Positions 61,875 to 64,000 of a stretch of DNA of 64,000 bases are shown here, one piece after another. The number at the start of each line of letters is the position of its first letter. The stretch's first letter is position 1. This DNA is from Cucumis sativus (lineage: Eukaryota; Streptophyta; Magnoliopsida; Cucurbitales; Cucurbitaceae): the NCBI RefSeq assembly GCF_000004075.3, contig NC_026657.2:9424001-9488000 (forward strand), in the 5' to 3' direction. Below the pieces are notes generated by a model. The model was not told the DNA's origin. It worked only from the letters and a program-made list of their open reading frames with translations, and ran no database searches. The position numbers and the translations under genes were made by a program.

Positions 61875-63514
61875 AGGTATGATTCTATATGAAGTAATAA
61901 ACCCTTTTAATTTTAATTTTGTTGGTTGACACTTTAACCTTGTTTTGCATGAAAATTTAGGGAGCTATCCTATTTGGACATATATAAAATAGTTAAGAGT
62001 TTAAATGTGGCTCCTATAATATTTTATTTATTGGATTTGAATTTCACTTATATTTAATATTTAAATTTTAAAATGTTTTTTTGTCAAGTTCCAAAAAAAC
62101 GTTATGTTATGTTAGTATAGAATTATTGTTATTACAATAATCTCTACTCAACTAATACTTCGATTTGGATTGATTACAAATCTACGTGTTCACATAAATT
62201 TTGATTAAAAATTTGATTTTAAAGAAAAAATACACTTATTACAAACCACCTAATTATTTTATTTTTTTAGAAAATTGAAGTTTGACTGAATTTTTTGAAC
62301 CAAACTTACTAAACATGTCAATTGCGGTGTCACCAAATTAAATCTTTTTCCATATATATATATTTCTCTTTGCACTATTGTTCTAATAATTCTAATTCAC
62401 TCTCTTCCTATTACTCTCTACACTTGGATTATTTAACATTTGGAAAAACTCATATTTAGGGCCACCAACCATCATGCGTTGTCAAAGAAGGAAACTTCAC
62501 TTGTTATGGTTAGTGGTACTTGATGTTGAAGAGGAAACATAGAAAAGAGATTGAGAAAGAAAATAGAGTGAAGGAGTAGATTAGATAGAGAAATAGAAGA
62601 AAAGTTAAAAGGGAGAAAAGAAGATTAAAATATTATAAGAAGTTAATTATTGTATAAAAGCTAAGTAAAAAAAAAGGGAATTTGATGTTATTAATGGTAG
62701 GGAAAAAGAGATGGAAGTGAGAGGGAGAGAATGAAATAAATAGCCCAATAAAAGAAAGGAAGGATGGTGTTGGTTGTTGATTGTTTGGGTAAGTAAGGCC
62801 CATTCATTTTATCTCACTTCAACATTCCATCTATCACTTCTCTTCTTTCAATGAAAATAAAAAACACAAAACAAAACAAAACAAAACAAAAGTGCTTAGC
62901 TAAGACCACTCCTTCCCACGCGCACGCTCACCCACCAAACCCTAATTTCCAAGAACCCCTAAAAGCAGTGCTCCTCATCACACCCACGCACACCATTTTA
63001 AAATTTTATATATACTATATGTAGAGAGAAAGAAAGAAAAAAAACAACAACAACAACAACACTACCTATTTATTCCACATTAATAAATAATAACAATAAC
63101 AATAACCTTAGCTTCCTTCACATAACACAACTATGAATCCAATTATTTATTCATTTTTGTTTGGTTGTTATGTTATAGGACCAAAATTTCCACATTGTTT
63201 AATTATTTATTTATTTCCCCTCAAGCTCTACGCTGGGTTTTTCATGTTTACAATAATATTATATAATCCTCATATGTCCTCCCATTCAATCCCAATATAC
63301 AGTTTCTTTTTTACATAAATAAATAAATAAAATGGGAAGGAGTTTGACCCTCCCCATTAATTAGTGCTTCCCATCTCTGGGTTTATTCTTCTTTCTTTGC
63401 TCCTTGATTCCCTTCTCTACTAGTGGAACATAAGTGATCGATGCTAAGGCTTTCATTTTAATTTCCTCTCTCTCCCCCATCTCTTCTCTCTACAAACTAA
63501 CTTATTCCTTTTTT

Positions 63515-63567
63515 CTTTCTCTCTCTCTCTCTCTCTTTCTAAATTATCAAAAAAAAAAAAAAAAAAA
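63515..63567 (+). repeat. CT microsatellite and poly-A in the AHL leader
   Basis: A CT run at about 63519-63537 followed shortly by a run of about 18 A at 63550-63567, both in the probable 5' leader of the AHL gene. Confidence 0.8.
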
Positions 63568-63693
63568 CAAATCCCTCTTTCTGATCTTAATTAAAATTCA
63601 TCATCCATCCCTACTTCTTCCATCATTTAAATTCTCAATATATTTTTCCTTTTTTTTTTCTTTCTTTTTGAGGGTTTAATTGATTCTATAAAT

Positions 63694-64000
63694 CTGGCGA
63701 ATCCTTGGTGGACCACTCAGGTGGGGTTGTCCGGGGTTGATCATCATCATCACCACCACCCGGCCGCGATTAATTCACCCATCTTCAAACAAAGCGATGA
63801 AAACAGCGGCGGAAGCCGAGAAGATGACGACGACGACAACAATCGAGACGAGCCAAAAGAAGGCGCCGTGGAAGCCGGAACACGGAGGCCAAGAGGGCGT
63901 CCACCTGGATCTAAAAACAAACCAAAACCCCCAATCTTTGTCACACGTGATAGTCCCAACGCTCTCCGGAGCTACGTCTTAGAGGTCGCTGCCGGATCCG
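63694..64000 (+). CDS. AT-hook motif nuclear-localised protein, AHL20-type (5' part, cut by window end; CTG start)
   Basis: The open frame reads (L/M)[15 protein letters not shown], a histidine run, an acidic stretch, [11 protein letters not shown], then the AT-hook [17 protein letters not shown] (about residues 64-80), and the start of the PPC/DUF296 domain ([22 protein letters not shown]); it runs off the window. MANPWW is the standard N-terminus of AHL20-type clade A proteins, which bind AT-rich DNA as trimers and regulate growth and defence. Here the initiator position (63694-63696) is CTG, not ATG. No in-frame ATG exists between the upstream stop at 63628-63630 and the window end. The CTG context is strong (A at -3, G at +4). 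So translation either starts at CTG or the base is a sequence error or mutation. Confidence 0.9.
   Translation, partial: MANPWWTTQVGLSGVDHHHHHHPAAINSPIFKQSDENSGGSREDDDDDNNRDEPKEGAVEAGTRRPRGRPPGSKNKPKPPIFVTRDSPNALRSYVLEVAAGS

Larger units (their letters stand above)
58421..63693. other. 5.3 kb AT-rich gene desert upstream of the AHL gene
   Basis: No open frame with family similarity and no RNA gene seen. Contains the 58.1 kb gene's 3' UTR, an AT-rich repeat texture around 59090-59180, a two-unit tandem repeat at 61748-61874, short CAA and AAAAC runs near 62870-62890 and 63045-63060, and the AHL promoter and pyrimidine-rich 5' leader (about 63360-63693). Large upstream regions are usual for developmental AHL genes. 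Confidence 0.5.

Overview
This is a gene-rich euchromatic segment of a dicot plant nuclear genome, most likely from a cucurbit (Cucurbitaceae). The evidence is spliced genes with GT-AG and some GC-AG introns, AT-rich spacers, plant-only families (CASP-like, AHL, HR-like lesion-inducing), and AT-rich repeats of a style I associate with cucurbits. The species cannot be fixed from the sequence alone. All exon boundaries were built by hand from splice signals, reading phase and protein family knowledge; no alignment was run.

Layout. (1) 1.1-2.3 kb, minus: a CASP-like four-helix membrane protein of the 5B group. (2) 4.4-27.5 kb, minus: eight complete tandem Fe(II)/2-oxoglutarate dioxygenases of the '1-aminocyclopropane-1-carboxylate oxidase homolog' (E8-like) family, plus at least two decayed fragments of further copies. 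The copies fall into a left group (A, B, C, D), all with a GC-AG second intron, and a right group (E-H), in which the second intron is GT-AG or absent. (3) 29.9-31.4 kb, plus: an HR-like lesion-inducing (HRLI) membrane protein gene with an apparent one-base frameshift. (4) 32.4-44.4 kb, plus: actin-related protein 9 (ARP9), 20 coding exons, with a 1.4 kb non-autonomous LTR element (TRIM-like) in intron 18. (5) 45.1-51.1 kb, minus: four tandem peroxisomal enoyl-CoA delta-isomerase (ECI) genes; the fourth differs in having an intron and no SKL tail. (6) 51.8-57.5 kb, plus: an intact 18-exon RAD5B-type SNF2/RING/HIRAN protein. (7) 58.1 kb, plus: a small plant-specific protein resembling At4g14450. 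(8) 63.7 kb to the window end, plus: the start of an AT-hook AHL gene of the AHL20 type, in which the conserved initiator codon is CTG.

How it fits together. From memory, the gene order matches two Arabidopsis segments interleaved: At5g43440-At5g43530 (dioxygenases, HRLI, ARP9, RAD5B) and At4g14420-At4g14465 (HRLI, ECI2/ECI3, At4g14450, AHL20). The window therefore looks like the unfractionated ancestral order that Arabidopsis split after genome duplication. The genes are not a functional pathway as a whole. The dioxygenase array is the part that suggests rapid metabolic diversification. No new defence or mobile system was recognised. The observations most worth following are the CTG start of the AHL gene, the HRLI frameshift, the clade-specific GC-AG introns, and the intron-bearing ECI copy without a PTS1 tail.
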